DNA of 5,429 nt from an uncultured Collinsella sp. (GTDB taxonomy: Bacteria > Actinomycetota > Coriobacteriia > Coriobacteriales > Coriobacteriaceae), in assembly GCA_900754445.1 (NCBI GenBank), contig CAAECW010000078.1, positions 1-5,429 on the forward strand, read 5' to 3'. Position numbers and translations under genes: made by a program. Positions 5,242 to 5,429 of the stretch are shown in pieces. How positions within the stretch are numbered: the stretch's first letter is position 1; every line of letters starts with the position of its first letter. The notes under the pieces were generated by a model. The model saw only the letters and a program-made list of their open reading frames with translations. It was not told the origin of the DNA and did no database searches.

Positions 5242-5429
5242 ATGAATAAAGACCTGTATCTGGTCCGTCATGGACAGACGATATTTAACCTCAAGCGCAT
5301 TATTCAAGGCTGGAGTGACTCGCCGCTCACGCAGCTGGGATGCGACCAGGCGGCGCGCGCCGGCATGTTCTTGCGTGCGCGCGGCATTGAGCCCGACCAC
5401 GCCTACGCCTCCACGCTTCATCGCACCGA
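5242..5429 (+). CDS. Second histidine phosphatase family protein, 3' end beyond the window
   Basis: Only the first 62 residues are inside the window. They begin with L-Y-L-V-R-H-G-Q-T (5-13), giving R9 and H10 of the catalytic motif, followed by I-Q-G-W-S-D-S-P-L-T (21-30) and the start of the Ser-x-Leu-x-Arg block (S57-T-L-H-R61). Over this stretch about half of the residues are identical to the preceding phosphatase, so the two are paralogues, most likely from tandem duplication. Divergence is strong enough that they may have different substrates. The remaining catalytic residues (the acid and the second His) cannot be checked because the sequence ends. The ATG at 5242 has a good ribosome binding site, and the frame stays open to the edge. 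Confidence 0.92.
   Translation, partial: MNKDLYLVRHGQTIFNLKRIIQGWSDSPLTQLGCDQAARAGMFLRARGIEPDHAYASTLHRT

Overview
The window is a compact, GC-rich bacterial chromosomal segment with short AT-richer gaps, strong Shine-Dalgarno sites and mostly clear gene boundaries. The protein set (a DnaQ-fold exonuclease, a His-rich ArsP_2-type metal permease, YaiI/YqxD, HdeD-like, nitroreductase and paired histidine phosphatases), together with the base composition, fits a gut actinobacterium of the Coriobacteriia, Collinsella being my best guess. This is an inference from general resemblance; no rRNA or other marker gene is present to prove it.

Layout, left to right. Positions 1-205 hold no convincing gene, only small hairpins and an A/T-rich patch. 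A 322-residue DnaQ-like 3'-5' exonuclease is on the minus strand (206-1174). It is divergent from a 364-residue predicted heavy-metal/manganese exporter on the plus strand (1346-2440). The gap between them holds a plausible sigma-70 promoter for the exporter and two dyads that may be operators. The exporter converges on a minus-strand pair: an HdeD-like six-helix membrane protein (3088-3690) followed by yaiI (2605-3087), joined stop codon to start codon. The convergent junction (2441-2604) has two separate intrinsic terminators, one per strand.

To the right, a nitroreductase-family flavoprotein (3925-4596) is divergent from the HdeD-like gene. It is followed by a near-perfect palindrome of REP-like appearance (4632-4662), and then by two tandem histidine-phosphatase genes (4680-5222, and from 5242 off the right edge) that are clear paralogues and probably one operon.

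These look like ordinary housekeeping and stress genes rather than one pathway. The most informative points are the metal-binding loop and possible operators of the exporter, the REP-like palindrome, and the tandem phosphatase pair. I found no CRISPR array, tRNA, rRNA, transposase, phage gene or defence system, and no convincing previously undescribed system.
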